A program made the translations under genes and the position numbers. From NCBI GenBank assembly GCA_029962745.1, contig CM057156.1, positions 33,114,027 to 33,178,026 of the forward strand: 64,000 nt of DNA, read 5' to 3'. Numbering within the stretch: the first letter of the stretch is position 1; each line of letters opens with the position of its first letter. This DNA is from Echinometra lucunter (taxonomy: Eukaryota > Echinodermata > Echinoidea > Camarodonta > Echinometridae). Below the pieces are notes generated by a model. That model was not told where the DNA came from, did not search any database, and saw only the letters and a program-made list of their open reading frames with translations. Of the stretch, positions 12,878 through 25,135 are shown in pieces.

Positions 12878-15800
12878 TTCTTTGGTTAAAATAAATAAAA
12901 TATTTTGGCATTTTTGGCAAAGTAAAATTGATTGCAAAATATTTATGTCAAATTTGTCGCATTAAAAACGAAGGCGAAGTTTCGTCTCCACACTAGATTT
13001 ACTCCGGCTTTATAGTCAAGGAAAATACGTATCAAAGGATGTTGATTACTGTTTCAACACTGTTCTTGGTTATAATGATGATAGTCTTACAGCTCGATAG
13101 CTCGATAGTCTGCTCTGAAGCCTCTATCGGTGACGGACCGGTCAGATATAAACCTCAGTTCCATTTTGTTGCCGATTGACACCAAAGAAGCGGCTGGATA
13201 CTCACTTCCACACATTCTGGAGAGAAGAAAAAGAAGAGAACAAAAAAGAGACCGAAAATGAAAATCAGTTAGCATTCATAATTAGTTAAAGGACTTTCGA
13301 TACAATGAAATACTTACATTAAAATACAAGAGTAATCACGACGGCAATCAATAGGTATTTCAACCATTTCATAGACCAGTCTATTGACGAGAATAATTAC
13401 AGAAAATTATCTTATCATTTAGGAAATAAAAGCCTGTTTAATTAGGTCTTGAAGTCGTGTACTGAAAGTGATTTGCATTATTGATATATCGGAAACAAAC
13501 TTACTTCATGGGAACTTTGACACCATCTCCGAGATCGATCTCCAGTGCGTCCCAACGACAAGTATTTTGATTTTCCAGTGAGAAGTCCGCGAATGTTAGC
13601 TCAACTCGACGATCAGCATCCACTTCGATGACGTAGACACATTGCAGATTGTTATCGTAGTTGTCTGGATAGTTTGGTGATGCGAAGGAACCTTGGCTAC
13701 CAACAAAGTTTCCTCCACATGTGCCGACCACCGGAGGATTGGTAGTAGTAGGAGGATTGGTAGTTGGTGCCTCAGTAGTAGAAACTCCCTGGATGACGTA
13801 AGTAGCTCTGAAGCCACGCCCAGTGATGCTGTAATCGGATGTGAAAGATACCAGCATCTGGTTGCTACTAGAGATCTGGACAGGGGGTAAGATGTTGCCA
13901 CAGAACTTCTCTCCGACACTGTTGATATTGTCTTTGCGTACCTCGACGGCATCATAGCGGCAGAGATTCTCGTTCTCGATGTCCATGTCAACGAATGTCA
14001 GCTCGATCGTACTTCCTGCAGCTCCCTGTTTAGAAGATAAACAAGAAAAAATGACCACATTTAGAAATCATTGCCAATTAATAATTCTATCTTAGTTTAT
14101 AATGTCTATGTAGTAACTGTATATTCATACATATTCAATGATTTCCTTTTAAAAAATTCCTAATCGACAAAGAGATCATCCATGCTCACGTATAATTAAT
14201 ATTAATAATGTTTTTTAGAAGTATTGGTTTGATTTAGTATAGAAGAATGTTTTTTTTTTCTTTTTGTTGTTTGGTTTCTTAATTAAAAGCAAGAAGGAAA
14301 AATGATTGCAAAAAGTATAAAATACCAAGACTCACCTCAATGAGATACATGCATTCTTGATCGTTGTCATAGTTACTGGGGTAGTTTGGTGATGTAATTT
14401 CTCCCTGTGATGCAGTTAATCTCTGGATACATGGTGGTGTGGTGGTAGGTCCATTGCCATCTTGACACAAGTCACCACTGTAACCGGGAGGACACACGCA
14501 GTTGCAGTTGGTATCATGATAGCCACCGTTCTGACACTGGTCCGTGTTGGAGCATTCGTTGTCGCATTGGTAGATGAGATTGGCCAGTGTGATGTCGGCT
14601 GTACTAAGACCATCTCGGTTACCAAGGAGATGCATTTGGAGAGGGTCGATGGTGGTGATGGTTGGTTGGCCGTTCCTTGAGAAACCCTAAATGAATTTTA
14701 AAAAAAACAGAGATATAATGTGCGTTATAATATGATCAACTGAAAATATGGATAAGAATTTCCTCATATGAAGATATAATATTTCTTGTCGTTAATTGTA
14801 GTAAAAAGGTCCTGCTGATCTGGTATACTATACCCTGAATGATCTCCAATCTTCTTCCAGTTTTCTCTCTCACATGTAAAAACTTGCAGAAAGTGACAAA
14901 TTTGTCATTTATCCATCTCTATTTTTTTTTTTTTAAACAGAAAGCGTCCCATCACGTTATTCACTAATTAATCTAACACCGCCATTTCTCAACAATTATC
15001 TTCAGTAACTGACTAATCTCAAGACTATAGCATATTCTTACATGTGAACCGTAGTGCATAACGGATCCGACGTCGTACTCGACGTTGCGTGTTGTGACTT
15101 CGTTCCAGGAATACTTTTCGAAGTTGCCTTCAAAGCCGGATTGGATGTTTTCGAAGTGAACAGTGACATAATCGTCTCTGTCTGGTCGAGATTGTTCGTG
15201 ATGGAATCCGATGGCGTGTCCGATCTCATGAGCAACGATGCCGAGCTGGTGTTGAATAAAAAGAAATTGTTCAATCAGAATGATGTTGGGAAGACATTTT
15301 CTTCGGATAATATTCAACTTGTGTATTTTGACATTGTTCCCTAGCTTCCTCTTTTAACATAATATTGTTACTGCTTCTCTTTGTGTTTGTTTTGCCTTTA
15401 CCGAATCAATCTATTTCTTTCTATACGTTTCCTTTTCCTTTTACTCTCTTCTTGTTCCTTTCTCAAATTCAGGAAACACCAAGACATTTCTAAGGACAAA
15501 ATTGCTAGAGGAGAGACTTACGTAAGCACATCCAGACCCGATGGAAATCTGTTGTTCACCATCCCAGACCTTTCCTACATATGACCAGCAGCCACCACCC
15601 TTGATGAAAGAAAGATAGGTGTTATGTCCTAGCTGACTGGCGTGTGAGGAAGTTCGGGGTTCGAATCTCAGGCATGTGTGCTGCTCCCAGTGGTCCATGG
15701 CTGCACGAATCACTGCAGCATCACCACCTATGAAAGTAAATATAAAAACATGCAAGCAAATCACAGATAAGCAACAACAATCACAAATTACATCTACCAT

Positions 15801-16185
15801 CGTTGATTTACAATACATTTTGATTGTAGAATCGTAAGTCTGATTTTTTAAAACTGTTTGGTTCATTTATAGTTGAATAGATGAAATAAGATTTTTTACA
15901 CGATCGTTTGTTACTGCTGATGTTTTTTAATTATCAGTTGCGATCAAATTTCGTCAAATTTAGATGAACTGAGAATTTAAAAGGGTGATGCTTCTTACTT
16001 GAAGATGGTGAGATTTCATAAGGGACGATCTTGAAGGGCCAACGAGTATTCTCATTGATGACAGCTTTTCTCTTCTTACGACCAGCCTTCTCGTCATCGA
16101 TGGCCTCTTCGATTTGTCTCATCTGATCTTCTGTGAGCATCATGTCTCCTTGGAAGGCTCCAGGAGTTGGATCCTCGTCATATGG
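11690..16185 (-). repeat. Inverted duplication, arm 1 (gene A body and 3' flank)
   Basis: Reading this arm on the minus strand gives the plus-strand sequence of 32,470-37,165 almost without change: exons 2 (part) to 7, introns, and about 1.4 kb of 3' flank. Differences seen: arm 1 lacks a 142-bp tandem duplication (intron 5) and about 120 bp in the 3' flank that arm 2 has. Arm ends are placed by eye and may be off by tens of bases. Confidence 0.88.
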
Positions 16186-16728
16186 CTCCTGCTTTGGTGC
16201 TGCTACGGGTTTCTCAGTGACTACTTCTGAAGGCTTCTTAGGAGGGGGTGTCTCCTGCAATAAAAATAATCGATCCTTTAACATTGTGTTACCTTTGGTA
16301 CATTTCGAATATAAATGTGTATGTTTGCCTCTTTTTTTTGGAAAGATGGCAGTTTATTTTTCTTATTCTGAAGTGAAGTGAAAAAGAAGAAACAAACTCT
16401 AAAGGATTGAAAAATGCAGTGATCAAACCGCGGAAGAAATTCGAAGCTCATTCGTTGCTCGACCAATCACATTTCCTTTTTAAAAGTTCATGAATGATCT
16501 TTATTCAATTTATATATAACTCTGCTCACATTGATCATCCATACTTCTAAAATCAAGCTGTATTATTTGTAAAGAAGAATATCGAAAGTAAAAAAAAAAA
16601 TGGAATAGAGTTTGAGACCAATGATCAAACTGACTCACCTCTGGTTCTTCTTTCTGGACACCAGTAGGAGCGGCAAAGATGCCTTGCGCTAGAACAGCGA
16701 AGACAGTCAGTAGAAGTAGAAATTTCAT
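13087..16728 (-). CDS. BP10-like: Gene A: secreted astacin-EGF-CUB-CUB metalloprotease (blastula protease 10 / SpAN type)
   Basis: Seven coding exons, all with GT-AG junctions: 16639-16728, 15999-16254, 15522-15727, 15042-15245, 14336-14686, 13505-14025, 13087-13216; together 1758 nt, 585 residues, no stops. Seen: signal peptide (1-20), acidic propeptide with the astacin FxGD aspartate switch (FQGD, 64-67), basic cleavage site RKKR (89-92) just before the mature catalytic domain, zinc motif HExxHxxGxxH (H190, E191, H194, H200), Met-turn MHY (M247, Y249), EGF module (Cys 297-326), CUB1 (about 338-446), a Thr/Pro linker (449-470) and CUB2 (472-583). Known for the family: zinc endopeptidases made as zymogens, secreted by embryonic cells, tolloid/BMP1-related. 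The start is the only ATG giving a signal peptide and lies 262 nt downstream of a TATA box. Exons 2-7 are almost identical to gene C and clearly diverged from gene B. The substrate is not evident; orthology to BP10 rather than SpAN is unresolved. Confidence 0.93.
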
Positions 16729-16989
16729 CTTGCTGATCTATCAGGATGTGAATTCCTAGAAGAACTAAGATGACGCTTACTGTGTCGAATTGATGTAATG
16801 CCGAAGAGTTTATTTCTTGAGATATATAAACTTTGAAGAACTTGGTGTTGATTTGTTTTCTAAAGAGTTTTCGCTGTGTCTCCAACTGCCGATCTTACGA
16901 GTTCCTTGCTAGTTGTCTTCCTCTTCTGCTTCTCTTTGGTACTGGTTGACCGTTTGTCTGTTTCTGATCAGTCTGGTCATCTCTCCTCC

Positions 16990-16997
16990 TATTTATA
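16990..16997 (-). promoter_or_regulatory. TATA box, gene A
   Basis: TATAAATA on the minus strand, 262 nt upstream of the gene A start codon. Gene B has a very similar element in a similar context (GGTATAAATAG). This implies a 5' UTR of roughly 230 nt, or a 5' UTR intron. Inferred from position and from conservation between the two genes; no transcript evidence. Confidence 0.6.
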
Positions 16998-18465
16998 CCC
17001 TTCCAGACCAACCCAACCCTCGTTCCTAGACCACTCTTGCGTACCACGAACAAAGCGTCGTGTCCTTCGTCATCAGGTGCCATTATTGCCAATGAAAGGA
17101 TTTACGCGTGCCGACGTCTTCCAAGATGGATGCGGTGCGTCTAAAGTTCGGACAAAAGAAAATCGAAGAGAGAACTTACCAAAGTTGATCAATATGTTTT
17201 ACGTATCTCGGTTAGAATGGTCCAGTGACCTGATTTAGAAAGTATCGCAGTAGTCTTCGTATGAAGTCATTTCATGACTTACATCTCGGTTATTGCAGTG
17301 CATCCCTATCAAGAACGTGAACAGTTTTGTTTATACTTTTATCAAATTAGACAACTTCCTGGATTACCAATATCCTATAGTGCCACATAATTTTACCGTT
17401 AAATGGGAAAGTGTTTATTTATCTTTTTTTTTTTCAATTTAAGGAATGCGTGAACTTTTTTGTAAGTTTTATAAGTGATCATCATTAGATGATAAACATG
17501 AAAGGCTTCTTGACGTATTCACATTTCTCACTTCAAAGTTATTTACATGTGATATGTATAGTTTCGATGGTCTTGAGGATATGAATGTGTAAGGAAAATA
17601 AAATTTCTCTTACGATTTAACTTTCCATGAAGGGTCTCTTTTGCAAAGAATATAAGCCGGGTCTAAGCGTGACGTTATGCAGTATATTTGAACGAATGTC
17701 ATTCTGAATACATCAGTGCCAATGGAATGGGAAAAGACGATGACGTAGGAGTTTTTATCCCGAGAAGTAACGATTTCTTGACACCTTATTTAGATCAGTG
17801 AAGACGTTTGCATTCTTGGAATCATTTCGGGATCCTGAAGGTGTCTCATTTTGTCTCCATCATAAATACTGATCTGTTTGTGTTTATGATTTCACCAAGC
17901 AAATAGAGAAAACTTAGTTGGAAAAAAGAGACAGGAAAATGGATTTAAACTTTTTTAAAACTCTATAATCAACAACTATAAATACTATTTTTATGTTCTG
18001 CTTTGTTTCTGTTTAATTTCTTTTTGTTTATAACTTAATGTTATCTACTTTATGTTGATTTATTATTATGTTCATGTTTATGTTTATATAAGAAGAGCAG
18101 AATATTGATGAATATCAATGACGTTCAATAAATACAATTCAATTCATATTAAGTTTACAAATATGTTTGTTTTTGTTTTTCCAACATGTCCATGCCCTTT
18201 GGTAAAGTACACCGTGCGTTTCACTAATTTCTCTATTAACCTGATTAAAGAGGCATGCTTTGCTTGCTGGAGTTTGAAAGTGGCGGAAGTATCAGATCAT
18301 TGTCCTGCCTTCGATCACGTCTTCCAAATAAGGATATGTATCGCTTGGTTTCACAGGGGTTAGCCCCTCCCCCCCCCCCACCCCCCGCCCTTACTCTTTA
18401 CCTATACTCGCTTGATTTTGTCCTCTCTCCGGTAGAACGAAATCCCTTTATTACGTGTTTGCATG

Positions 18466-18469
18466 TGTG

Positions 18470-18507
<38 letters not shown>
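18466..18507. repeat. (GT)n microsatellite
   Basis: About 20 GT units followed by (GTT)n, between genes A and B. Confidence 0.95.
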
Positions 18508-18509
<2 letters not shown>

Positions 18510-18642
18510 GTTTTGTTGTTGTTGTTGTTGCAGGGGTAACTTCAAAGAACATTTTTGTAATTCATAAAAAGGACGAATAAGATTAAGGTAAACCCTATGA
18601 TATAGTTTAGAATGGAGAACGTACTAAATGCGAGGTATTAGT

Positions 18643-18732
18643 AGAAGAAGAAGAGAAGAAGAAGAAGAAGAAGAAGAAGAAGAAGAAGAAGAAGAAGAAA
18701 AGAAGAAGAAAAGAAGAAGAAGAAGAAGAAGA
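18643..18732. repeat. (GAA)n microsatellite
   Basis: About 90 bp of GAA with a few AAAG interruptions. Confidence 0.95.
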
Positions 18733-18934
18733 TTGAGGAGTTCACGGGGCAGAACAAAATGGAAAAGCCTAAATTGGTAAATTAATAGAGCATTTATCAA
18801 TTATGTAAAGGAGGGCTAACATGTTGCTAATTGTAATGGGAAGTTCGTGGAGCTAATGAGTCACCCCCCCCCCTCCCCCCCCCCTCCTTCTTAAGCCTGA
18901 TTAGAAACTTTCATCAGAATTTATTCATCTCTCT

Positions 18935-19110
18935 TTCCTTCTGTCTTTCTCTCTTTCTGTCACTTTTCTCCTTTTTCTTTCTCTCTCTTGTCTCTCTCTC
19001 TTTATATCTCCCTTTTTTCCTCTCTCTCTCACTTTCTCTCCCCCTCTCTCTCTCTTTCTCTTTCTCCCTCTCTCTCTCTCTCTCTCTTTCTCCCTCTCTC
19101 TTTCTCTCTC
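18935..19110. repeat. CT-rich low-complexity tract
   Basis: Mixed CTCT, CTTT and CCCT over about 175 bp, between genes A and B. Confidence 0.9.
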
Positions 19111-19397
19111 ATATCATGCAGTTTTCATAAATGGTCATTCTCATTGATTACCAACAAATCCAGCGGATGAACATAAATAATATAAATGTTTTACTTTAAT
19201 TTAGAACGCAATTACTTGCGGAATAAATAGTACAAAATCAATGGCAAATTAAGAACAGTACGAGAACTTGACAGCACCATAGGAGCTGTCGCTATCGAGA
19301 TAGTACATGCATATTTTTAAATACTGATTCACTTTTAGAGTCCGACCATTTATCTGCACCCTTATTGGTGATCTAAATATCCTTAAAAGCTCACGTT

Positions 19398-19403
19398 TTT
19401 ATT
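19398..19403 (-). terminator. Candidate polyadenylation signal, gene B
   Basis: AATAAA on the minus strand about 155 nt after the gene B stop codon. It is the first canonical signal downstream; use is inferred. Confidence 0.4.
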
Positions 19404-19556
19404 TGAAGAAAAATTTTCCAACATGCAGGAGCACTGTCTTTTTAAGATGACAGTTGATCAACTTAAGCCTCCACGAACCAAGGATGCACTTTTTAACAAG
19501 TTTTCGATGAAATTCAATTCAGGCAGGTCTTCTTCTTATTGTTTATACATGTATAT

Positions 19557-21119
19557 TTAAATATTTATTGCACGGTATTCTGCGATGAAACCTCTATCAG
19601 TAACGGACCCGTCGGAAACTAGCGTCAATACCATCCGGTTACCGATTGACACTAATGAAGCGGCTGGATATTCATCTCCACACATCCTAAGAAGAGAAAA
19701 GAATGAAGAGAATAAATTAATAAGAATCTTATTAGGTTTTATCGCACACCGATTTCAGATCGCCATGAAGATTTTAGTTTCATACTTTCATGCATAACTT
19801 TTTTTTATAGCTGTGCTCCTGCCAAACTATGCTGGTTAGAATTGAAATATTCTTATCATTGTTTTTTATCTATTAAATATGGCCACGTAGTTTATGAAAA
19901 GCATTTCTTTTCCTTGAAAAAAAGTACTTGTATTTCATTGTAAAATTTTCAAAGATAAATCCACGCAGTTGACTAAAAAAAATGACTATATACGTATTCT
20001 AATGAAATAAATATTTATGATTAGTTAAGTCTAATGCATTTTTGATGTTGATTGTTTTTTTATGATATATTTTATAGTTATCTTGACATGTATTTTAAAC
20101 TGCAGGGCGCCTTTGTAAAGCAGTTTTAAGAACTGAACAGGCCTATCCTGCAGTATAAAATAAATAAAACAAAATAAATAAATAAATAAATAAATAAACT
20201 TACTTCATATTGACTTTGATTCCGTCCCCAAGATCGATCATCAGCGAGTCCCATCGGCAACTGGTTTCATCTTCCAGAGCAAAATTTTCAAAGCTGAGTT
20301 CAACTCGATGACCAACCTCCACCTCAATCAAGTACTCACACCTCATGTCGTTGTCGTAGTTGTTGGGATAATTCGGCGATGCAACAATGCCCTGGCCACC
20401 GAGGAAGTTTCCCCCGCATGTCCCGACCACCGGAGGATTGGAGGTTGTGGGATAATTTGTGGTCGTTGCTGAAACCGTTGTAGTTGGTCTGCTTAGGATG
20501 ATGACGTAAGCAGCTCTGAAGCCACGCCCATTCACGCTGGGATCAGACGTGAAAGATACCAGCATCTGGTTGCTACTAGAGATCTGGTTAGGGGGTAAGA
20601 TGTTGCCACAGAACTTCTCTCCGGCATCGTTGATGTCGTCTTTGCGTACCTCGACGGCGTCGTAGCGACACGTGGCCTCATTTTCGACGTTGAAATCGAA
20701 AAAAGTCAGCTCGATTGTACTTCCTGGAGGTCCCTGACAACAAATTGATATACAACTGTGCTTTAGAAAGAGGTCATAAGTGCCCTAACTCGTAAAAAAT
20801 AAAGTGTCTTGGTGCAGACGGTGTAAACTTGCGGCCTAGGAGTTAGGCCAACTGAAGAGCTGTCTGTTTTTTTTTTTTGGTAAGAAGAAAGAACGGCAGT
20901 AAATAACAAGTCATTTCAAATTTGAAAGAGGTCCCGGTCCGACTCATGGATTATTCAATACTACTCTGTTTGGTAACCATGGTAACACTGTATTTCTGAT
21001 GTACAACTTGAATCCAAGTCAACCTTCCATCATTTCCATCACTGACAATTAGTCGATTTTGTTTTTTTTTTATTTTGTTGTTTTTGTTTTTTTTTTTGCT
21101 TTGTGTTTTTACTTTAAAT

Positions 21120-21157
<38 letters not shown>

Positions 21158-24100
21158 AATTCAGTGGAAAAGAGATGTCTTACCTCAATCTCATATGTGC
21201 ATGCTAAGTTGTCGTCATAGTTACTGGGATAGTTTGGTGATGTAATCTCTCCCGTCACCTGAGTATATCTTTCAGAGCAGGGTGGTGAAATGGTCGGGCC
21301 GCCATTTTGACACAAATCACCACTGTAACCCGCAGGACACACGCAATCGCAGTCGGCATTATGGTAGCCATTGTTCAGGCATTCGTCTGCGGCTGAGCAG
21401 TCTTCCACATCGTCGCACTCGTAGATGCGGTTGGCCAGCTCGATATCAGCGGTGCTTAGAGCGGTCCGTTGACCGAGACGGTTCTGAAGACGAGCATCAC
21501 GGGTTGTGATGGTTGGACGACCGTTTGACGAAAAAGCCTGAGGTGGAAAGGCACATAAGTACTGAATGTATTTCATAATCTGATCAATTAAATGCAGAAG
21601 GTGAAATATGGCTTAATGTGCTTGCGTAATTAAATTGATGTTTCGTATAGCTTCTTCACTAAATTCATGTTAAGCTATTCTAAAATATTTTGCAGAGGTA
21701 GGAATTGAAAAGCTTTCTATTTTAAAAAATAATATGATTCTAATAATCATTCACTGCATATCTGATTATAAATGTTTATGCAGATGAAATTTGCATCATA
21801 ACACCTACTAGTGTCTAGTAGCTATGTTTAAACGAATATTTAATCAGCTTTACCAACCAAGATGGATCTCTTTAGGGGGGTTACCTTAATTCCACCAATC
21901 TTCATGAATAGCATGATATGATTAATCGAAATTCGGCTGAAGTGTCACATATTCTGGTGGCGTATTTTAAAAACAATCAGTATGACGCTGTGATAGATAC
22001 AAGCTCGTTTTAAAAAATCTATCTTATCCATACTTTCATCCTTAAATCAGGACTGACGATGTTAGCTTCTGGACTACCATCTGGTGCAATGTTTTAATCG
22101 CAATAAAGACTGGATTGAAGTTATTATAATTAACCATCAAATTAAAAACAAAAAAACAAAAAACATAATACTTACATATCCACCGTAGTGCATAATGGAT
22201 CCTACATCATATGGGACATTGCGACTTGTGACACTGCCCCAGGAGTACTTGGCGAAGTTATGCTGACGGCCAGACTGGATGTTCTGATAGAGGACGTTGA
22301 TGTGGTCGTCTCTGTCTGGTCGAGATTGCTCATGGTGGAACCCGATGGCGTGTCCGATCTCGTGAACGATTGTACCAAACTGCAAATGAAATAAAAGAAG
22401 TGTTGGTTTATCATTTTCATGCCTTATTCTTCACGATAATGATCTTATGAATTACTATAAAGGATGCATTACTGTTTAAAATGTATACTGTGTAAATGTT
22501 TGAGCTTTAAAATGAGGAAGGGGACAGTTTATGTTTCTTTTTTTTTATATAACTTTTTTATAATTCAAATGTTTTTTGACATGCTTCAAAACCATTTACA
22601 TTTGACATAAAAATGGATAAATAGAAAAGAAATCATCAAATTTCAAAATAAAATCACAGGGAATATAAAAAGCAGAATAAACTAATAACATAAAAAATAT
22701 ACATATTTCCGATCATATATTCAAATTTTACCAAATCCTGTTCTACAGTAGCTATGTATTTATTAGTTTTATAGCAACCTGTCAAGAAAGATATTAATCC
22801 TTTTAGAGATGGATTAATCGAGAAACATTTTTGTCTATAGATTTTTTATAAATTTAGTGGAAATAATTTTCGAAGATTTTTTCGGAAGAAAAAATGTAAT
22901 TATACTGTTTTTGACTATAAGCGCTTTCCAAATGTACAGAAAAGGAGGAGAAAGGGGAGGAAAAACTTCCATCTACATATTTCATGGGGAATATGCAAAG
23001 ATATCCGACACTCTCTCTCTCTCGATTTCTTTCCCTCGCATCATATCTACAATTATATCACTTTTTCTCATTCCGTCGCTGTTCATATCATTCTTTTTAT
23101 CTTCCATTATCACCTGTCTCTCTTCCTCCCTTGGTAACCCTAGTATAATATGTCCCTCTATATTTATCAACAGACAATACCAGACATTGGCGTAAATCCC
23201 GGGGGGGGGGATGGGGGATATATCCCCCCCCCCCCCACTTTTTGGAGAGGGGGGGGGGGGGATGGCGTGTACAAATATCCCCCCCCCCCCACTTTTTAAG
23301 AAAGAAAATATATTTTAATTAATCCGTTAGTAAAATCTTTGAATATCTGTCATAAACAACCATATATTTTAGAATTTCTATTTGAAAATGCGATTGAAAA
23401 CCAAAATAAGTGGTTATTTTTGGCTCGCTCGCTCGCAAAATAAATATTAAAATGTGTGTAGGGGGGTATGTGGGGGTCAGTGAGGGTGTGTGCTTATACT
23501 TAAGTGTGAGATCGACAGAAAAAAAAATCGTCAAAAAAGTCAATCATCCCCCCCCCCACTCCTCAGAGTGGATTTACGCCGGTGATACCAGAAATACATG
23601 AGAAAAGACACATTTAAACTTACGTATCCACACCCAGATCCAATGGATATCTGTTGTTGACCGTTGTAAGATTTACCAACGTAAGACCAGCATCCGCTAC
23701 CCCTGTAGAAGGAGATGTAAGAGCTGTGTCCCAGCCGGTTGGCGTGTGACGAGGTCCGGGGTTCGAATCTCAGGCAGGTGTTCTGCTCCCAGTGGTCCAT
23801 GGCAGAACGGATCAGGCTTGACAAACTGCCTGATGAGTTGACGGAGGTACAGTGAAAGGATTCGGTCATAAATTATCTTGTATTCGAGATCAGTTATATT
23901 GTGTTATATCAGATAACTACAACATGTACAAGTTGGACCGAATTTTCAATCAAGCAAATAAGGGGTTTTCAGATGAATAATATCCTTGCAGGTGATTAGA
24001 GATTTTCCCAGCATGTAATAATTTACTTTCACGTATTTTTCAGAACTTTTCACGTGATATTATACATGAATGTATTCAAATATGAGTTCCTTAAATCATC

Positions 24101-24961
24101 ATGCATTTCTCGCAACAAAACGGGAAAATACAAAATAAACAAGTATGACTGTACAATTTTCATTAATCGTCAGACAGCAAATAATATTGCCTTACTTAAA
24201 GACGGTGCAATGACGTAGGGGACGATCTTGGACGGCCAGCGTTGGCTTTCGTAGATGGTAGCTTTCCTCTTCTTTCGACCAGCCATCTCATCATCAATGG
24301 CCTCTTGCACTTTTCTCATCTGATCTTCAGTAAGCATCATGTCTCCCTGAAAAGCACCAGGGGTTGGCTCTTCGTCCTTAGGTTCCGGCATGGGTGTCTT
24401 GTGGGGTCCTTGAGTCGTGGTTTCCGAAGATTTTTCCGGAGAAAGTGTCTCCTGCAAGGTAACATACAGAAGAATAAAAAAAATGTTAGATCCTAATCTG
24501 CTTCACCCAACTCGTCATCCAACTCGGCACCAACCTATTTACCCAATTCGTCAACCAGTTCGTCACCAAACTCTTCACCCAACTCGTCACCTAGGCTCGT
24601 CACCAAACTCTTCACCCAACTCGTCACGAAATTCGGCACACTTATAGGTGGACAATTTGACACGCATCTTGACACCCAAAGCAACAACAAGATCGACACC
24701 CAACTCGTAACCATACTCGTCATCCTTCTCGGCATCCATCGAGTCTTTAATAGTAAGGTTTTTAAGTTAGAAAGCAAATTACCAGCTACATAATTTGAGC
24801 ACTACGGGAATAAAAAAAAATGAACATACATCAAAGGATATCTACATCATTATTAATAAAACAAAAATTACCATTGGTTCTTCTTTCTGGTCACTCGTTG
24901 GAGCTGCGTTGGTGAACTGTGCCAAGACGGTGAATCCCGCTATGAGCAGAAGAAGCTTCAT
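19557..24961 (-). CDS. BP10-like: Gene B: secreted astacin-EGF-CUB-CUB metalloprotease (BP10/SpAN type)
   Basis: Seven coding exons: 24872-24961, 24196-24451, 23624-23829, 22176-22379, 21184-21537, 20204-20733, 19557-19686; 1770 nt, 589 residues, uninterrupted. Same exon phases as genes A and C. Signal peptide about 1-19; FQGD switch at 64-67; RKKR at 89-92; HExxHxxGxxH with H190, E191, H194 and H200; MHY Met-turn at 247-249; EGF in exon 5; CUB1 across exons 5-6; Thr-rich linker; CUB2 across exons 6-7. It is the diverged member of the cluster: the EGF module has a two-residue-longer first segment and the CUB linker differs. Short blocks of exon 6 are nevertheless identical in DNA to gene A, suggesting conversion. 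Introns are larger than in A and C: intron 3 carries a TIR element ending 43 bp from the exon 3 donor, intron 1 a minisatellite, intron 5 a poly-A run. It is tandem to gene A (about 2.8 kb upstream of it) and divergent from gene C. Confidence 0.93.
23189..23580. mobile_element. TIR element in gene B intron 3
   Basis: Ends GGCGTAAATCC and GGATTTACGCC are exact inverted repeats around about 390 bp rich in poly-G/poly-C. The right end lies 43 bp from the gene B exon 3 donor. No coding capacity. Confidence 0.75.
24497..24735. repeat. Minisatellite of CACCCAACTCGT units in gene B intron 1
   Basis: Degenerate 12- to 15-bp units with core AACTCGTCACC repeat across about 240 bp. Because many units are multiples of 3, the minus strand (gene B sense) stays open and would encode 'GDELGEE'-like acidic repeats. 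It is in the intron between exons 1 and 2, and there is no sign it is exonic. Confidence 0.85.
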
Positions 24962-25127
24962 CTCGAAAAACTTTAAAGCGCGAAAATTTCAGAAACTAAA
25001 GTAAAAGTCATGCAAGAACAGCTTGCCTTTGGAAGAAAATCCGAGAGTTCTATGGACGGATGGTACGGAGTCTTTTCCTGAGGTCGGCTCAATCTTAATG
25101 TAATTAAAACTCACCACACTCTTTCTC

Positions 25128-25135
25128 TATTTATA
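25128..25135 (-). promoter_or_regulatory. TATA box, gene B
   Basis: TATAAATA on the minus strand, 167 nt upstream of the gene B start codon. The context GGTATAAATAG is shared with gene A, suggesting related promoters and possibly shared expression timing. Confidence 0.6.

Larger units (their letters stand above)
16998..19397. other. Spacer between genes A and B
   Basis: About 2.4 kb with no exon. Holds poly-C stretches, GT, GAA and CT microsatellites. Candidate upstream control DNA for gene A, but no specific site could be supported beyond the TATA box. Confidence 0.6.

Noticed and set aside
13501..14058. Other-frame open readings across CUB exons of A and C
   Set aside because: Shadows of the real exons; they break at splice sites and have no domain.
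24535..24777. Acidic repeat frame as a real gene B exon
   Set aside because: Exons 1 and 2 already join in phase 0 with proper splice sites, and the tract is a degenerate minisatellite; kept only as a low-interest finding.
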